Below, one piece after another: positions 7,999-18,277 of a stretch of DNA of 64,000 nucleotides; the first letter of the stretch is position 1, and every line of letters begins with the position of its first letter. The DNA is taken from contig NZ_QENQ01000001.1 of assembly GCF_003096275.1 (NCBI RefSeq), positions 460,034-524,033 of the forward strand, read 5' to 3'. The stretch is from Sphingomonas pokkalii (lineage in GTDB: Bacteria > Pseudomonadota > Alphaproteobacteria > Sphingomonadales > Sphingomonadaceae). A model generated the notes under the pieces. It ran no database searches, was not told the DNA's origin, and worked only from the letters and a program-made list of their open reading frames with translations. The translations under genes were made by a program, and so were the position numbers.

Positions 7999-10755
7999 AT
8001 GCCCCATCTCTATCTCGTCGACGGCTCCAGCTATATCTTCCGCGCCTATCACCGGCTGCCGCCGCTGACGAACAAGCATGGCGAGCCTGTGGGGGCCGTC
8101 TATGGCTATACCGCGATGCTGTGGAAGCTGGTCGACGCGCTGCACAAGGCCGATGGCCCGACGCACATGGCGGTGATCCTCGACAAGTCCGAGCACACGT
8201 TCCGCAACGATCTCTACGACCAGTACAAGGCGCACCGCCCGCCGGCTCCGGAAGATCTGGTCCCCCAGTTCCCGATGATCCGCGACGCGACGCGCGCCTT
8301 CAGCCTTCCCTGCATCGAGGAGCTGGGCTGGGAGGCCGACGACCTGATCGCGAGCTACACCAAGGCCGCGCTGGCGCAGGGCTGGCAGGTGACGATCGTC
8401 AGCTCCGACAAGGACCTGATGCAGCTGATGACCGATCCGTCGGTCGACATGCTCGACACGATGAACAACCGGCGCATGGGGCCCGACGATACGCGCGAGA
8501 AGTTCGGCGTCGGCCCGGAAAAGCTCGGCGAAGTGCTGGCGCTGATGGGCGACAGCGTCGACAACGTCCCCGGCGTCCCCGGCGTCGGCCCCAAGACCGC
8601 GGCCAAGCTGATCCTCGAACATGGCGATCTCGAATCGGTGCTCGCCGCCGCGCCGGAGATGAAGAAGGGCAAGCTGCGCGACAATCTGATCGAGCATGCC
8701 GATCTCGCCCGGCTGAGCCACAAGCTGGTCACGCTCGCCTGCGACGTGCCGCTGCCCGAGCCGCTGGAAGCGCTCGAGTTGCAGGGCATCCCCGACGCGC
8801 CGCTCCGCGCCTTCCTCGAGCATCACGGCTTCAAGACGCTGCTCTCGCGGCTGTCCTCGGTCGCCGACGCGCCGGTGGAGACGCACGAGGCGCCCGGTGT
8901 CGAGGAAGATCCGCCCTGCAATCATGACGGCTACGAGACCGTGACCGACTTGGACGCGCTGGATCGCTGGATCACCGTCTCGCGGCACCAGGGCTGGGTG
9001 GCGATCGATACCGAGACGAGCGGGCTCGATGCGACCCAGGCCGATCTCGTCGGGGTCAGCATGGCGCTGGCGCCCAACCTCGCCTGCTACATTCCGCTTG
9101 GCCATGGCGGCACCGACATGTTCGCCGAAAAGCCGGTGCAGCTCGACCGCGCCGAGGCGATCGCCCGGCTGAAACCGCTGCTGGAGGACCCCGCCGTCCT
9201 CAAGATCGGCCACAATCTGAAGTACGACATGATCGTGCTCGGTCGCGCCGGCATCCGCGTCGCGCCCTATGACGACACGATCGTGATGAGCTTCGATCTC
9301 GATGCCGGGCTGCACGGCCACGGCATGGACGAGCTTGCCGCCACCCATCTCGCCCATAGCTGCATCGCCTACAAGGACGTGGTCGGCACGGGGAAGAACC
9401 AGCTCCATTTCGGCCAGGTCGATCTCAAGGCGGCGACCCGCTACGCCGCCGAGGATGCCGATGTCACGCTGCGGCTGTGGCGGCGCCTCAAGCCGCGCCT
9501 CGCCTATGAGAGCGTGACGCGCGTCTATGAGAGCGTCGATCGCCCGCTGGTCGCGGTGCTGGCGGAGATGGAGAGCACCGGCATCAAGGTCGATGCCGGG
9601 GTGCTGTCGAAGCTCTCGTCCGACTTCGCGCAGCAGATCGCCGCGCTGGAGGAGGAAATCCACGCCATCACCGGCTTCAAGTTCACCATCGGTAGCCCCA
9701 AGCAGCTGGGCGACGTGCTGTTCGACAAGATGGGGATCAAGGGCGGCCGCAAGGGCAAGTCCGGCGTCTATTCCACCGACGTCAACGAGCTGGAGCGCAT
9801 CGCCGCCGACAAGGATTCGCCCGGCCGCGAGATGGTGCTGAAGGTTCTCGACTGGCGCCAGCTGTCCAAGCTCAAGTCGACCTATACCGACGCGCTGCAG
9901 GCGCAGATCAACCCGCAGACTGGGCGCGTCCACACCAGCTACAGCCTCACCGGCGCGCAGACCGGGCGGCTCTCCTCGACCGACCCGAACCTGCAGAACA
10001 TTCCGGTGCGCACCGAGACCGGCCGCCAGATCCGCGACGCCTTCGTGGCGGAGCCGGGCAACGTCATCCTCTCGGCTGACTATTCGCAGATCGAGCTGCG
10101 GCTGGCCGCGCACATCGCCGATGTGCCGGCGCTGCGCACCGCCTTCGCGAATGGCGACGACATCCACAGCATGACCGCGATGGAACTGTTCGGGGAGGTG
10201 AACCGCGACACGCGTGGTCGTGCCAAGACGATCAACTTCGCGATCCTCTACGGCATCTCGCGCTGGGGCCTGGCCGGCCGGCTCGACGTGACGCCGGACG
10301 AGGCGCAGGCGATGATCAACCGCTATTTCGAGCGCTTCCCCGGCATCAACCGCTACATCGCCGATACGCTGCGGGAGGCGAAGGAGCGCGGCTATACGAC
10401 GACGCTGTTCGGCCGGAAGACCCACTTCCCGCGGCTCAAGGCCTCCAACCCCAATGAGCGGGCGGGCAGCGAGCGCGCCGCGATCAACGCGCCGATCCAG
10501 GGCACCAGCGCCGACATCATCAAGCGCGCCATGGCGCGGATGGGCCCGGCGCTGCGCGAGGCGGGGCTGGAGAAGGTCCGCATGCTCCTCCAGGTGCATG
10601 ACGAACTGGTGTTCGAGCTGCCCGAGGGCGATGTCGCGGCCGCGCGGCCGATCATCGAGCGGGTGATGGCCACCGCCGCCGAACCGGCGATCCAGCTCAC
10701 CGTGCCGCTCGGCGTGGAGATCGGCGTCGGCCCCAGCTGGGGCGCCGCGCATTGA
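7999..10755 (+). CDS. polA: DNA polymerase I
   Basis: PolA fills repair gaps and removes Okazaki RNA primers. The 918-residue product has all three domains. The 5' nuclease spans about 1-300 (SSDKDLMQL, GVGPKTAAKL). The 3'-5' proofreading exonuclease is around 330-510, with DTET, NLKYDM and YAAEDAD carrying its acidic residues. The polymerase shows DYSQIELR near residue 694, the KTINFAILYG helix, and VHDELVFE near 867. Proofreading therefore looks intact. Start 7999 (MPHLYLVDGSSYIFR) is the conserved N-terminus; an ATG at 7909 would run into the preceding gene. The stop overlaps the next gene in TTGA, suggesting translational coupling with the flippase. Confidence 0.97.
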   Translation: MPHLYLVDGSSYIFRAYHRLPPLTNKHGEPVGAVYGYTAMLWKLVDALHKADGPTHMAVILDKSEHTFRNDLYDQYKAHRPPAPEDLVPQFPMIRDATRAFSLPCIEELGWEADDLIASYTKAALAQGWQVTIVSSDKDLMQLMTDPSVDMLDTMNNRRMGPDDTREKFGVGPEKLGEVLALMGDSVDNVPGVPGVGPKTAAKLILEHGDLESVLAAAPEMKKGKLRDNLIEHADLARLSHKLVTLACDVPLPEPLEALELQGIPDAPLRAFLEHHGFKTLLSRLSSVADAPVETHEAPGVEEDPPCNHDGYETVTDLDALDRWITVSRHQGWVAIDTETSGLDATQADLVGVSMALAPNLACYIPLGHGGTDMFAEKPVQLDRAEAIARLKPLLEDPAVLKIGHNLKYDMIVLGRAGIRVAPYDDTIVMSFDLDAGLHGHGMDELAATHLAHSCIAYKDVVGTGKNQLHFGQVDLKAATRYAAEDADVTLRLWRRLKPRLAYESVTRVYESVDRPLVAVLAEMESTGIKVDAGVLSKLSSDFAQQIAALEEEIHAITGFKFTIGSPKQLGDVLFDKMGIKGGRKGKSGVYSTDVNELERIAADKDSPGREMVLKVLDWRQLSKLKSTYTDALQAQINPQTGRVHTSYSLTGAQTGRLSSTDPNLQNIPVRTETGRQIRDAFVAEPGNVILSADYSQIELRLAAHIADVPALRTAFANGDDIHSMTAMELFGEVNRDTRGRAKTINFAILYGISRWGLAGRLDVTPDEAQAMINRYFERFPGINRYIADTLREAKERGYTTTLFGRKTHFPRLKASNPNERAGSERAAINAPIQGTSADIIKRAMARMGPALREAGLEKVRMLLQVHDELVFELPEGDVAAARPIIERVMATAAEPAIQLTVPLGVEIGVGPSWGAAH

Positions 10756-12260
10756 GCCAGGGGGAAGCGTCGCAAGACATCAACGCGCTGGCCAAGGGCG
10801 GGCGCACCAACATGCTGGGCTTCCTCATCCGGCTGGTGGCGCGGCTGCCGTTCCTGTTCATCGCCGGCCGTGCCTATGGGCCGGAGATTGTCGGGCGGTA
10901 CGCCATCGCGGTGCTGGTGATCGAGTTCGTGGCGCTGGTCGCCACGATCGGCCTGAAGCGCGGGCTCGCACAGGCGCTGTCCAGCACTGATCGACCGCAC
11001 ACCCATGTCGTGTGGGATGCGCTGGTGGTCGCCTTCGTCGCGGCGCTGATCGCGAGCGGGGTGATGATCCTGTTCCCGCAGGCGCTGTTCCCCAACAGCC
11101 CGGTGATGGGGCTGGAGCGCTTCCTGCCGCTGGTGGTGATCGCCATCGCGCTATCCGATGTCTCGCTCTCGGCGCTCGCCTATCGCCACAATATCGGCGC
11201 GTCGGTGACGGCGCGGGCGATCATCGAGCCGTGGACGATCAGCATCGCCGCCTGGGTCTTCTCGTTCGTCTCCACGCGCGACGGGCTGCTAATGGCCTAT
11301 GTGCTGTCGATGTCGGCTGCCCTGGTGGCCTCGCTCGTCCCGTTCGTGCGCGAATATGGCCTGCCGCTGGGCTGGCGCCCCCAGCCGGCGGTGATCTGGG
11401 GGCTCGCGCGGCTCAATGCGCCGCTGGCGGGGGCCGATGCGATCGAGTGGGCGACGCGCAACGTCGATCGCTTTATCCTCGGCCTATTGTTCGCGCCCTC
11501 GGTGGTCGGCATCTATTACATGGCGCAGCAGGTCGCCTCGGTGCCGCAGCGGCTGAAATCGAGCTTCGACCCGATCCTGGGGCCGGTGATCACCCAAAGC
11601 CTCGCCGCCGGTGACCGCCCGGCGGTGGCGCGGCAGGTGCGGCAGGTCGGCTTCTGGATCCTCTGCGCGCAGGCGGGTCTTGCGGTGATGTTCTCGATTC
11701 CCGCCGAGGGGGTGATGGGCCTGCTCGGCCGCGAATTCGTGATCGGCTCGGCGGTGCTGTGCGTATTGCTGTTCGCAGAGGTGTTCGCGTCGCCCGGCGC
11801 GGTGTGCGAGACGGCGCTGATCTATATCGCCCGGCACACCAATCTGATGATCTCGGTCTGCGTGCTGATGCTCCAGATCGCGCTCAGTTTCGTGCTGATC
11901 GTCGTGGCGCGGGGGCAGGGCTGGTCGGTGCCGGTGCAGTCGGCCGCGCCCGCGGTGGCGCTGGCGCTCTCGCTGACAATCGGTTCGATCGCCAAGGGCC
12001 TGCTGCTCCAGGCCAAGCTCGGCGCGCCGGTGGTGAGCATCCGCCCGAGCTTCTTCGCCGCCGTCGTCATTGCCGGGCTGGTCGGCGCGGCGTTCATGGC
12101 GCTGCCGCATCGCTATGAATGGGCGGAAATGAGCCTGGGGATGCCGGCGATCCTGGTCACCTTCCTCTACGTCATCATCCGCTTCGGCTTCGGCCCCGAG
12201 GACCGCGCCCTGTTCCGCAAGGTGCCGCGGGCCGGGGGGGCGACGGCGGAGGCGGCGTAA
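10752..12260 (+). CDS. Polysaccharide/lipopolysaccharide flippase (Wzx-type, MOP superfamily)
   Basis: This integral membrane protein of about 502 residues has some 12-14 hydrophobic segments and the MOP/Wzx layout. The N-terminal cytoplasmic stretch DINALAKGGRTN leads into the first helix, and IYYMAQQVASVPQRLK lies mid-protein. Such proteins move undecaprenyl-linked sugars across the inner membrane. The start is TTG at 10752, overlapping the polA stop, and yields the family-like SQDINALAKGG beginning; an ATG at 10811 would cut the first conserved stretch. No glycosyltransferases are adjacent, so the polysaccharide involved cannot be named. Confidence 0.85.
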   Translation: MSQGEASQDINALAKGGRTNMLGFLIRLVARLPFLFIAGRAYGPEIVGRYAIAVLVIEFVALVATIGLKRGLAQALSSTDRPHTHVVWDALVVAFVAALIASGVMILFPQALFPNSPVMGLERFLPLVVIAIALSDVSLSALAYRHNIGASVTARAIIEPWTISIAAWVFSFVSTRDGLLMAYVLSMSAALVASLVPFVREYGLPLGWRPQPAVIWGLARLNAPLAGADAIEWATRNVDRFILGLLFAPSVVGIYYMAQQVASVPQRLKSSFDPILGPVITQSLAAGDRPAVARQVRQVGFWILCAQAGLAVMFSIPAEGVMGLLGREFVIGSAVLCVLLFAEVFASPGAVCETALIYIARHTNLMISVCVLMLQIALSFVLIVVARGQGWSVPVQSAAPAVALALSLTIGSIAKGLLLQAKLGAPVVSIRPSFFAAVVIAGLVGAAFMALPHRYEWAEMSLGMPAILVTFLYVIIRFGFGPEDRALFRKVPRAGGATAEAA

Positions 12261-12263
12261 GTG

Positions 12264-12331
12264 TTTCCTCCCTCGGCGAAGCTGGGGGAGGGGGACCGCC
12301 GCCGCAGGCGGTGGTGGAGGGGGCGCCCCCC
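12264..12331. repeat. Palindromic repeat family B, copy 1
   Basis: A GC-rich element after the flippase gene: TTTCCTCCCTC and GGGGGAGG arms, then ACCGCC/GGCGGT around a 6-base loop (12295-12312), and a trailing GGTGGAGGGGG. Similar arms occur at 54467-54596. It abuts family A copy 2, so two repeat families are stacked between convergent genes. Confidence 0.6.
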
Positions 12332-12333
12332 AC

Positions 12334-12429
12334 CGTCATTCCCGCGAAGGCGGGAATCCATTCGCCTGAACGTCCGGGGAAAGAACCGCAGCTCCAGCGT
12401 CAATGGACCCCAGCCTTCGCGGGGTGACG
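12334..12429. repeat. Palindromic repeat family A, copy 2
   Basis: CGTCATTCCCGC opens the element and a complementary end (CTTCGCGGGGTGACG) closes it. Inner arms GGCGGGAATCCATTC and CAATGGACCCCAG flank a core different from copy 1. It fills most of the space between the convergent flippase and purH genes and may terminate both transcripts. Confidence 0.82.
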
Positions 12430-12480
12430 GGTGGCATGTCGCAACGCCGCGCCCCCAACCGGAAGCGCGGCGCTTGTGCC

Positions 12481-14049
12481 TCAGTGCCGGAAGTGGCGCA
12501 TGCCGGTGAACACCATCGCCAGCCCGGCCTCGTCGGCCGCCGCGATGACCTCGTCGTCGCGGATCGACCCGCCCGGCTGGATCACCGCGGTCGCACCCGC
12601 TTCGACCGCCGCGAGCAGGCCGTCGGCGAAGGGGAAGAACGCGTCCGATGCCACGGCCGAGCCGATCGTGCGCGGCTGCGCCCAGCCGGCCTTGTCGGCG
12701 GCGTCCTTGGCCTTCCACGCGGCGATGCGGGCGCTTTCCAGACGGTTCATCTGGCCGGCGCCGACGCCGGCGGTGCTGCCGTCCTTGGCATAGACGATCG
12801 CGTTCGACTTGACGTGCTTGGCCACCGTCCAGGCGAATAGGCAGTCGGCCAGTTCCTGCTCGGTCGGCTGGCGCTTGGTGACGACCTTGAGCTGGTCGCG
12901 CATGACGATGCCGTTGTCGCGGCCCTGGACCAGCCAACCGCCGGCGATCGACTTGGCGAACAGGCCCGCCCGCGCCGGGTCGGGCAGTTCGCCGGTGAGC
13001 AGCAGGCGGAGATTCTTCTTCGCCGCGAACAGCGCCAGCGCCTCTTCGTCGGCGTCGGGGGCCACCACCACTTCGGTGAAGATGCCGGTGATCTGCTCGG
13101 CGGTCGCGCGGTCGAGCGGGCGGTTGACCGCGATGATGCCGCCGAAGGCCGATACGGTGTCGCAGGCGAAGGCCGCCGCATAGGCCTCGGCGAGCGTTGC
13201 GCCGCTCGCCACGCCGCACGGATTGGCGTGCTTGACGATCACCGCGGTCGGCGGACCGTCGCGGAATTCGCTGACCAGCTCGAGCGCCGCATCGGCGTCG
13301 TTATAGTTGTTGTAGCTCAGTTCCTTGCCCTGCAGCTGGCGGGCCTGGCCGATGCCGCGCGCGGCGGGGCCGGTCGCGGCATAAAAGGCCGCCTGCTGGT
13401 GCGGGTTCTCGCCATAGCGCAGCGCCTGGCCGCGCTTCAGCGAGATGTTGAGCGTTTCGGGGAACGCCTCGCCCTGGTCGGCGAAGGCGAACCAGCTGGA
13501 GATCATCGCGTCATAGGCGGCGGTCGCGGCATAGGCCTTGGCGGCGAACTTTCGGCGCTGCTCCAGTGTCGTCGTGCCGCCCATCACCAGCGCATAATCG
13601 GCCGGATCGGTGACGATCGCCACCGACTCATGATTCTTCGCGGCCGAGCGCACCATCGACGGGCCGCCAATATCGATATTCTCGATGATCTCGTCGCGAT
13701 CCGCGCCCTTGGCGACGGTCTGGGCGAAGGGATAGAGGTTCACCACCACCAGGTCGATCGGCGCGATCGCGTGCTCGGCCATCGAGGCCTGGTGCTCGGG
13801 ATTGTCGCGGACCGAGAGCAGGCCGCCATGCACCTTGGGGTGCAGCGTCTTCACGCGGCCGTCCATCATCTCCGGGAAGCCGGTCAGGTCCGAGATGTCG
13901 CGGACCTCCAGGCCTGCGTTACGCAGGGCGGTGGCGGTACCGCCGGTCGAGACGAGCTCGACGCCCTGGGCGGCCAGAGCCTGGCCGAGTTCGACGATCC
14001 CGGTCTTGTCGGAGACCGAGAGGAGTGCGCGGGTGATCTTGATGTCCAT
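12481..14049 (-). CDS. purH: Bifunctional AICAR formyltransferase/IMP cyclohydrolase
   Basis: PurH catalyses the last two steps of IMP synthesis in the cytoplasm. The MGS-like cyclohydrolase domain is about residues 1-150 ([35 protein letters not shown]). The formyltransferase domain follows, with [17 protein letters not shown] (catalytic Lys-His) and [11 protein letters not shown]. The length of 522 is typical. The start at 14049 ([15 protein letters not shown]) is preceded by a GAGAGGGG ribosome-binding site. It is the last gene of a minus-strand run rsmB-rpe-heparinase-purH, about 40 bases after the heparinase gene, so it may share that transcript. Confidence 0.97.
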   Translation of the reverse strand: MDIKITRALLSVSDKTGIVELGQALAAQGVELVSTGGTATALRNAGLEVRDISDLTGFPEMMDGRVKTLHPKVHGGLLSVRDNPEHQASMAEHAIAPIDLVVVNLYPFAQTVAKGADRDEIIENIDIGGPSMVRSAAKNHESVAIVTDPADYALVMGGTTTLEQRRKFAAKAYAATAAYDAMISSWFAFADQGEAFPETLNISLKRGQALRYGENPHQQAAFYAATGPAARGIGQARQLQGKELSYNNYNDADAALELVSEFRDGPPTAVIVKHANPCGVASGATLAEAYAAAFACDTVSAFGGIIAVNRPLDRATAEQITGIFTEVVVAPDADEEALALFAAKKNLRLLLTGELPDPARAGLFAKSIAGGWLVQGRDNGIVMRDQLKVVTKRQPTEQELADCLFAWTVAKHVKSNAIVYAKDGSTAGVGAGQMNRLESARIAAWKAKDAADKAGWAQPRTIGSAVASDAFFPFADGLLAAVEAGATAVIQPGGSIRDDEVIAAADEAGLAMVFTGMRHFRH

Positions 14050-14089
14050 GGCCCGCCCCTCTCTCCAATCGGGCCGCGCGGAGCAAGCC

Positions 14090-15820
14090 CTATTTCGAGC
14101 GGTGGAACACCCAGTTCAGGCTGGCCCCGCCCGCCGGGGTCTCACCCTGGAGCACCAGCTGCTGGGTGGCGTGCGGCCGGCCGCGCGCGTCGATCCATAG
14201 GCTCTCGTCGATCGCCAGCGTGCCGCCCTTGGCGCGAAACTGCCACAGGATGCCCGAAGGGGTGCGCAGGATGGCGCCATGTCCGTCGGCGGTGGGCGAT
14301 ACTTCGATCTGGGGGGCGAGGTGGAAGCGCAGCGCGAAGGGCGTCGAGTCGAGCCGACGCTTGCCGGCGGGCAGCAGCAGATCTTCGCCGCGCAGATCGC
14401 GTCCGTCGTGCGACAGGGTAAGCTCGCGGCGATGGAGCAGCCCGAAGCGGCGGACATAGCCGTCATGCGCTGCCTCGATCCGGCTGGCATGTTCAGTTTC
14501 GTGGCGCACCAGTTCCACTTCGCTCACTCCCCGGCCGAGCGTGCCGTCGGCATGGATGGCGGTGGAGTTGCTGTCGCCCAGCGTCAGCGTCGAATGCGCG
14601 GCGGTGGTGCGCAAGCCCTGGACCAGCTCGGCGGGGAGCTGTGCATCGGCGGCGCGGCCACCGCCGCAATTGACGATGATGCGGTCCGCGCCGTCGGAAA
14701 GCTCGAAGGCGAGGGTGGAGGCGCAGCCGGTCTGCGCCACGCGCGCGACCGGCGGCGGGGCGGCGTCGAGGATCAGCACGGTGCCGGCACAGGAAAGGCG
14801 CTGATAGCCCCATTCGCGTGCCTGTTTGAGCGGGCGGGTGCGGACACCGGTGGCCTCGATCGTCTGCTCGATCAGCGCGCCGTTGACGGGCCCGCAGCCC
14901 TGCCAGCTGGCGAGGCCGCCATCGCCGTGGCACACGCCGAGCAGTGCGGCGACCATCCGGTTGAGCGCGCCGAGCACGAAGGCCGGCGGTTCGATGCGGC
15001 GGGCGGCGTAGGTTTCGCAGAGCAGGGTCAGCAGCTGGATCGCGTCGAGCTGGCCATCCGGCGAGCGGCCGACGGTGCCGCCATCCTCATAGACCGACGC
15101 GGTGATCGCGCGGTTGAGCCCCGCCTCGGCAAAGGCGCGGCGGGGATCGCCGCCCGGCAGCACCAGCCCCGCGACGGTGAGCCCCGCCCAGGCGGCGAGC
15201 CGTGGGGCGCCGGCCGGCACCTTGTCGGCGCTGCGGTCGAGATGGCGGGCGCCGCGGGCCAGGGCGTGCATCACGCCCGAGCGATAGACCTGGTCGGTCG
15301 ACGACAGGATCAGCGGCGCATGGGCGACCCAGAGCAGGATGCGGCGGCCGACCAGATCGGGCCGCCAGGCGGGGGCCGCCACCTGTTCGCCATGCACCTT
15401 CAGCCAGCGCCGCATGATGTGTTCGGCGATCGGCGCGCCCTGCTGGCGGGTGGCGACGCTGGACAGGTCGCGCAGCCAGGCGAAGCCCTGGAGATGCTGG
15501 GTGAAGGCGGGCGACCAGTCGGCCTTGGCGAAATCGAGCGTCTCGATCTCCCGGACTTCGCCGCATAGCTGCAACGCGCCTTCGAGCAGTGCATTGCCGC
15601 GCCGGGCATCGCCGAAGAAGGGATCGTCGGCGACGGTCATCAGCTTGAGCGGATGCCGCCCCTTCAGCCGCATGGCGTAGAAAGGCGAACGCCAGGCGAG
15701 GCGCTGAAACCGGTCGGCGATGCGATCGGCCAGCGACAGGCCGTGATCGCCCCCCACCCGGATCAACCGCTTGCCTTCCTCAACTCCGTCGGCGGCGAAG
15801 TCCGGCGTCGGATCGGTCAA
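14090..15820 (-). CDS. Heparinase II/III family protein
   Basis: This 576-residue protein resembles the heparinase II/III-like group: an N-terminal alpha-helical toroid ([27 protein letters not shown] region) and a C-terminal beta-sandwich ([23 protein letters not shown]). Relatives are polysaccharide lyases acting on uronic-acid polymers. No signal peptide is visible, so a cytoplasmic role or oligosaccharide substrate is possible. The start is TTG at 15820, sharing TTGA with the rpe stop; GAGAGG lies just upstream. This family is often found between rpe and purH in sphingomonads, as I recall it, but the physiological substrate is not established. The catalytic residues were not verified. Confidence 0.8.
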   Translation of the reverse strand: MTDPTPDFAADGVEEGKRLIRVGGDHGLSLADRIADRFQRLAWRSPFYAMRLKGRHPLKLMTVADDPFFGDARRGNALLEGALQLCGEVREIETLDFAKADWSPAFTQHLQGFAWLRDLSSVATRQQGAPIAEHIMRRWLKVHGEQVAAPAWRPDLVGRRILLWVAHAPLILSSTDQVYRSGVMHALARGARHLDRSADKVPAGAPRLAAWAGLTVAGLVLPGGDPRRAFAEAGLNRAITASVYEDGGTVGRSPDGQLDAIQLLTLLCETYAARRIEPPAFVLGALNRMVAALLGVCHGDGGLASWQGCGPVNGALIEQTIEATGVRTRPLKQAREWGYQRLSCAGTVLILDAAPPPVARVAQTGCASTLAFELSDGADRIIVNCGGGRAADAQLPAELVQGLRTTAAHSTLTLGDSNSTAIHADGTLGRGVSEVELVRHETEHASRIEAAHDGYVRRFGLLHRRELTLSHDGRDLRGEDLLLPAGKRRLDSTPFALRFHLAPQIEVSPTADGHGAILRTPSGILWQFRAKGGTLAIDESLWIDARGRPHATQQLVLQGETPAGGASLNWVFHRSK

Positions 15821-16473
15821 AGGCCTCTCAATGCGGTGATGTTGGCGGCATAGCGATCGGGCCCACCGGTGAAGGTGGCGGTGCCGGCAACCAGCGCATC
15901 GGCGCCGGCGGCGATCACGCGCGGTGCGGTTTCGCGATCGACGCCGCCATCGACTTCCAGATCGATCGCCCGACCGCTCGCCTCGATTCGGCGGCGCAGT
16001 TCGGTGATCTTGGGCAACTGGCTCTCGATGAACTTCTGGCCGCCGAAACCGGGGTTCACGCTCATCACCAGGATCAGGTCGACCATGTCCATGACGTGAT
16101 CGACCACGTTCACCGGGGTCGCCGGGTTGAGCACCACGCCGGCGCGCTTGCCCAGCGCCTTGATCGTCTGGAGCGTGCGGTGGAGGTGCGGGCCGGCTTC
16201 CGGGTGCACTGAAATCGTGTCCGCACCCGCATCGGCAAAGGCGGCGAGCAGCGGGTCGACCGGCGCGATCATCAGGTGGACGTCAAACGGCTTGGCGGTG
16301 TGCGGGCGCAGCGCCTTGATGACGGCGGGGCCGATCGTGATGTTCGGCACGAAATGCCCGTCCATCACATCGACATGGATCCAGTCGGCGCCGGCGGCGT
16401 CGATGGCGCGGATCTCCTCGCCGAGCCGCGCGAAATCGGCCGAGAGGATCGAAGGGGCAATGCGGACGGACAT
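15817..16473 (-). CDS. rpe: Ribulose-phosphate 3-epimerase
   Basis: Rpe interconverts ribulose-5-phosphate and xylulose-5-phosphate in the pentose phosphate pathway. The 218-residue TIM barrel starts [14 protein letters not shown] and shows the metal-site histidines and aspartates in [12 protein letters not shown] and FDVHLMI, plus [10 protein letters not shown] and EVDGGVD at the phosphate-binding end. The start at 16473 has AGGAG eight bases upstream; the longer frame to 16530 would run into the DnaA-box array. It overlaps the heparinase start by four bases. Confidence 0.96.
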   Translation of the reverse strand: MSVRIAPSILSADFARLGEEIRAIDAAGADWIHVDVMDGHFVPNITIGPAVIKALRPHTAKPFDVHLMIAPVDPLLAAFADAGADTISVHPEAGPHLHRTLQTIKALGKRAGVVLNPATPVNVVDHVMDMVDLILVMSVNPGFGGQKFIESQLPKITELRRRIEASGRAIDLEVDGGVDRETAPRVIAAGADALVAGTATFTGGPDRYAANITALRGL

Positions 16474-16522
16474 GATCGATCTCCTAGGCAAGCGGCGAGT
16501 CGGGCGCAACCGCAGGGGCAGC

Positions 16523-16565
16523 GTGTCCACCGCTGATCCACGGCTTCTCCACAGCTTTATCCACA
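16523..16565. promoter_or_regulatory. Four phased DnaA-box-like 9-mers
   Basis: Between rsmB and rpe, four 9-mers sharing the TCCAC core begin at 16523 (GTGTCCACC), 16534 (TGATCCACG), 16545 (TTCTCCACA) and 16557 (TTATCCACA). The last matches the DnaA consensus exactly. Spacings are 11, 11 and 12 bases, about one helical turn. They lie 50-92 bases upstream of the rpe start on the minus strand, in its likely promoter region. Confidence 0.55.
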
Positions 16566-16605
16566 GCTTGGTGCCGGGGTGGGACCAGCCGGTCCGCCCC
16601 CGCGA

Positions 16606-17883
16606 TCAACCGCGGCGGAACCGGGCGATGAAGAAGCCGTCGAGCCCGCCGGCATCGGCCAACATGCCCGGCAGGATGCGGACCGATCCGTCCTCGCGCG
16701 GCGTGATGCCGGGGGGCAGCTCGTCGGCGGTGGCGGGCACCAGCGTGAAGTCGGGATGCGCCGCCAGGAAGGGGGCGAGGTGCGCTTCGCCTTCCTTCTG
16801 CTCCAGCGAGCAGGTGGCGAACACCAGCGTCCCGCCCGGCTTTACCCAGGCGGCGGCCCGGTCGAGTAGCTTGGCTTGCAGCTCCGCCATTTCGGTGACC
16901 AGCGAGGGGCGGACGCGGTGGAGCACGTCCGGGTGGCGGCGGAAAATGCCGGTGGCGCTGCACGGCGCATCGAGCAGCACTGCATCGGCGGGCTCGGCCG
17001 GCGCCCAGCGCAGCAGATCGGCGGTGATCACCGTGGCGGAAAGCTGGGTGCGCTCCAGATTTTCGCGCAGGCGCACCAGCCGGTTTTCGGCGACGTCCAC
17101 CGCGGTCACCTGCCAACCGGCGGCGGCGAGCTGCAGCGTCTTGCCGCCCGGCGCGGCGCACAGGTCGAGCGCGGTGCCGGTGCCGGCCCCGATCAGCCGG
17201 GCGGGGATCGACGCGGCGAGATCCTGCACCCACCATGCGCCCTCGGCGAAACCGGGGAGGTCGGGGACGCTGGTGCCGGGCTCCAGCCGGGCGTGCAGCG
17301 GGGCGAGGCTGGTCGAATGGGTCACCTCCACCCCCGCATCGCGCAGGCTGAGGTCGAGCGGCGGCGGGGAGGTGATGGCGTGGCGGGCGGCCTCGACCAT
17401 CTCGTCGCCCCACAAAGCCTGCCAGCGTAGCGCGACGGCATCGGGCAGCATCGGCAGATCGGGCAGCGTCGCATTGCCGCGCATCAGCGTGCCGAACACG
17501 CCGTGGACCAGCTTGCGCGGCCCGCCATCGACCAGCGGCAGAACCGTCGCGATCGCAGCATGGCCGGGGGTGCCGAGCGCGATCGCCTGGACCAGCGCGA
17601 TCCGCAGCGCAAAGCGTGCCTTGGCATCATCAGGCAGGCGCTGGCGGGTGGCGGAATCGATCAGTGCATCCAGATCGGGCAGCCGGCGCAGCGCCTCTGC
17701 CGCAATCGCATGGGCCAGGCCGCGATCATTGGGGGCCAATCCGCGCGCCGCGGAATCGAGTGCCTGTTCCAGCGCCAGCCCGCGGCGGAGCACCGCATCG
17801 AGCAGCTTCAGCGCCGCCTGACGGGCGGGGACGCCGGGGGCATCCTGCTCGTTCCGGCGCGGCGTGGGGCCGGCCATCAGCAC
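16606..17883 (-). CDS. rsmB: RsmB-family rRNA (cytosine-C5)-methyltransferase
   Basis: This 425-residue protein has an N-terminal NusB-like RNA-binding domain (about residues 20-140, ARQAALKLLDAVLRRG) and a C-terminal Rossmann methyltransferase. The SAM loop is LDLCAAPGGKT, motif IV is DAPCSATGIFRRHPD, and the catalytic cysteine is in FATCSLE. RsmB methylates C967 of 16S rRNA in E. coli. The start could be 17883 or the second ATG at 17877 (MAGPTPRRNE); the difference is two residues. It heads the minus-strand run toward rpe, with a 132-base gap. Confidence 0.9.
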   Translation of the reverse strand: MLMAGPTPRRNEQDAPGVPARQAALKLLDAVLRRGLALEQALDSAARGLAPNDRGLAHAIAAEALRRLPDLDALIDSATRQRLPDDAKARFALRIALVQAIALGTPGHAAIATVLPLVDGGPRKLVHGVFGTLMRGNATLPDLPMLPDAVALRWQALWGDEMVEAARHAITSPPPLDLSLRDAGVEVTHSTSLAPLHARLEPGTSVPDLPGFAEGAWWVQDLAASIPARLIGAGTGTALDLCAAPGGKTLQLAAAGWQVTAVDVAENRLVRLRENLERTQLSATVITADLLRWAPAEPADAVLLDAPCSATGIFRRHPDVLHRVRPSLVTEMAELQAKLLDRAAAWVKPGGTLVFATCSLEQKEGEAHLAPFLAAHPDFTLVPATADELPPGITPREDGSVRILPGMLADAGGLDGFFIARFRRG

Positions 17884-17993
17884 GTTCCCCCGTCATACTC
17901 TGCCCGCGCATCCTGTACCGCTACCCAACCGTTCACTTGACCATGCTCCTTTGGCGGCCGACATGGGCCGGGCAACCAAGGAAGGCAATCCCG

Positions 17994-18155
17994 ATGGGCA
18001 AGCGACCCGAGCATGTGAAGCCGCCTGAATATCTCTCGAAGAGCCCGCCGGTGCCCAAGCCCGAACCGATGCAGCGGCCGGAACACGACCCGCTGGAGAA
18101 GGATCCGGTGCGCTATGGCGACTGGGAATTGAAGGGCATCGCCGTCGATTTCTGA
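17994..18155 (+). CDS. DUF1674 / succinate dehydrogenase assembly factor 4-like protein
   Basis: This short soluble protein of 53 residues carries the C-terminal signature DPVRYGDWELKGIAVDF, which fits the DUF1674 (SDHAF4) pattern of YGxWxxKGxxxDF. In eukaryotes and alphaproteobacteria this family protects the flavinated SdhA subunit during complex II assembly. The N-terminal part is Pro/Lys-rich and likely disordered. The start at 17994 is supported by AAGGAAGG about ten bases upstream; an in-frame ATG at 17943 has no such site. It is divergent from rsmB. Confidence 0.85.
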   Translation: MGKRPEHVKPPEYLSKSPPVPKPEPMQRPEHDPLEKDPVRYGDWELKGIAVDF

Positions 18156-18161
18156 GCGCGG

Positions 18162-18187
18162 CACGAACGCGTAAGATTAGGTTCGTG
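18162..18187. terminator. Inverted repeat after the DUF1674 gene
   Basis: CACGAAC (18162-18168) and GTTCGTG (18181-18187) form a perfect 7-bp stem with a 12-base loop, seven bases after the stop codon. There is no T-run. Its position between convergent genes makes a terminator plausible. Confidence 0.35.
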
Positions 18188-18277
18188 ACAGGTGTGGGAG
18201 CGTTTGAGGGGGACTGCAATGGCCAGCCTCTAAATTCTAAGCGAGGCGGCGTGGCGGGACGTGGTGGGAAGCCGCTG

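Noticed and set aside
7873..10752. A 959-codon open frame antisense to polA
   Set aside because: It is the high-GC complement of polA, rich in Arg, Asp, His and Gly with no domain, while the sense frame has all polymerase motifs.
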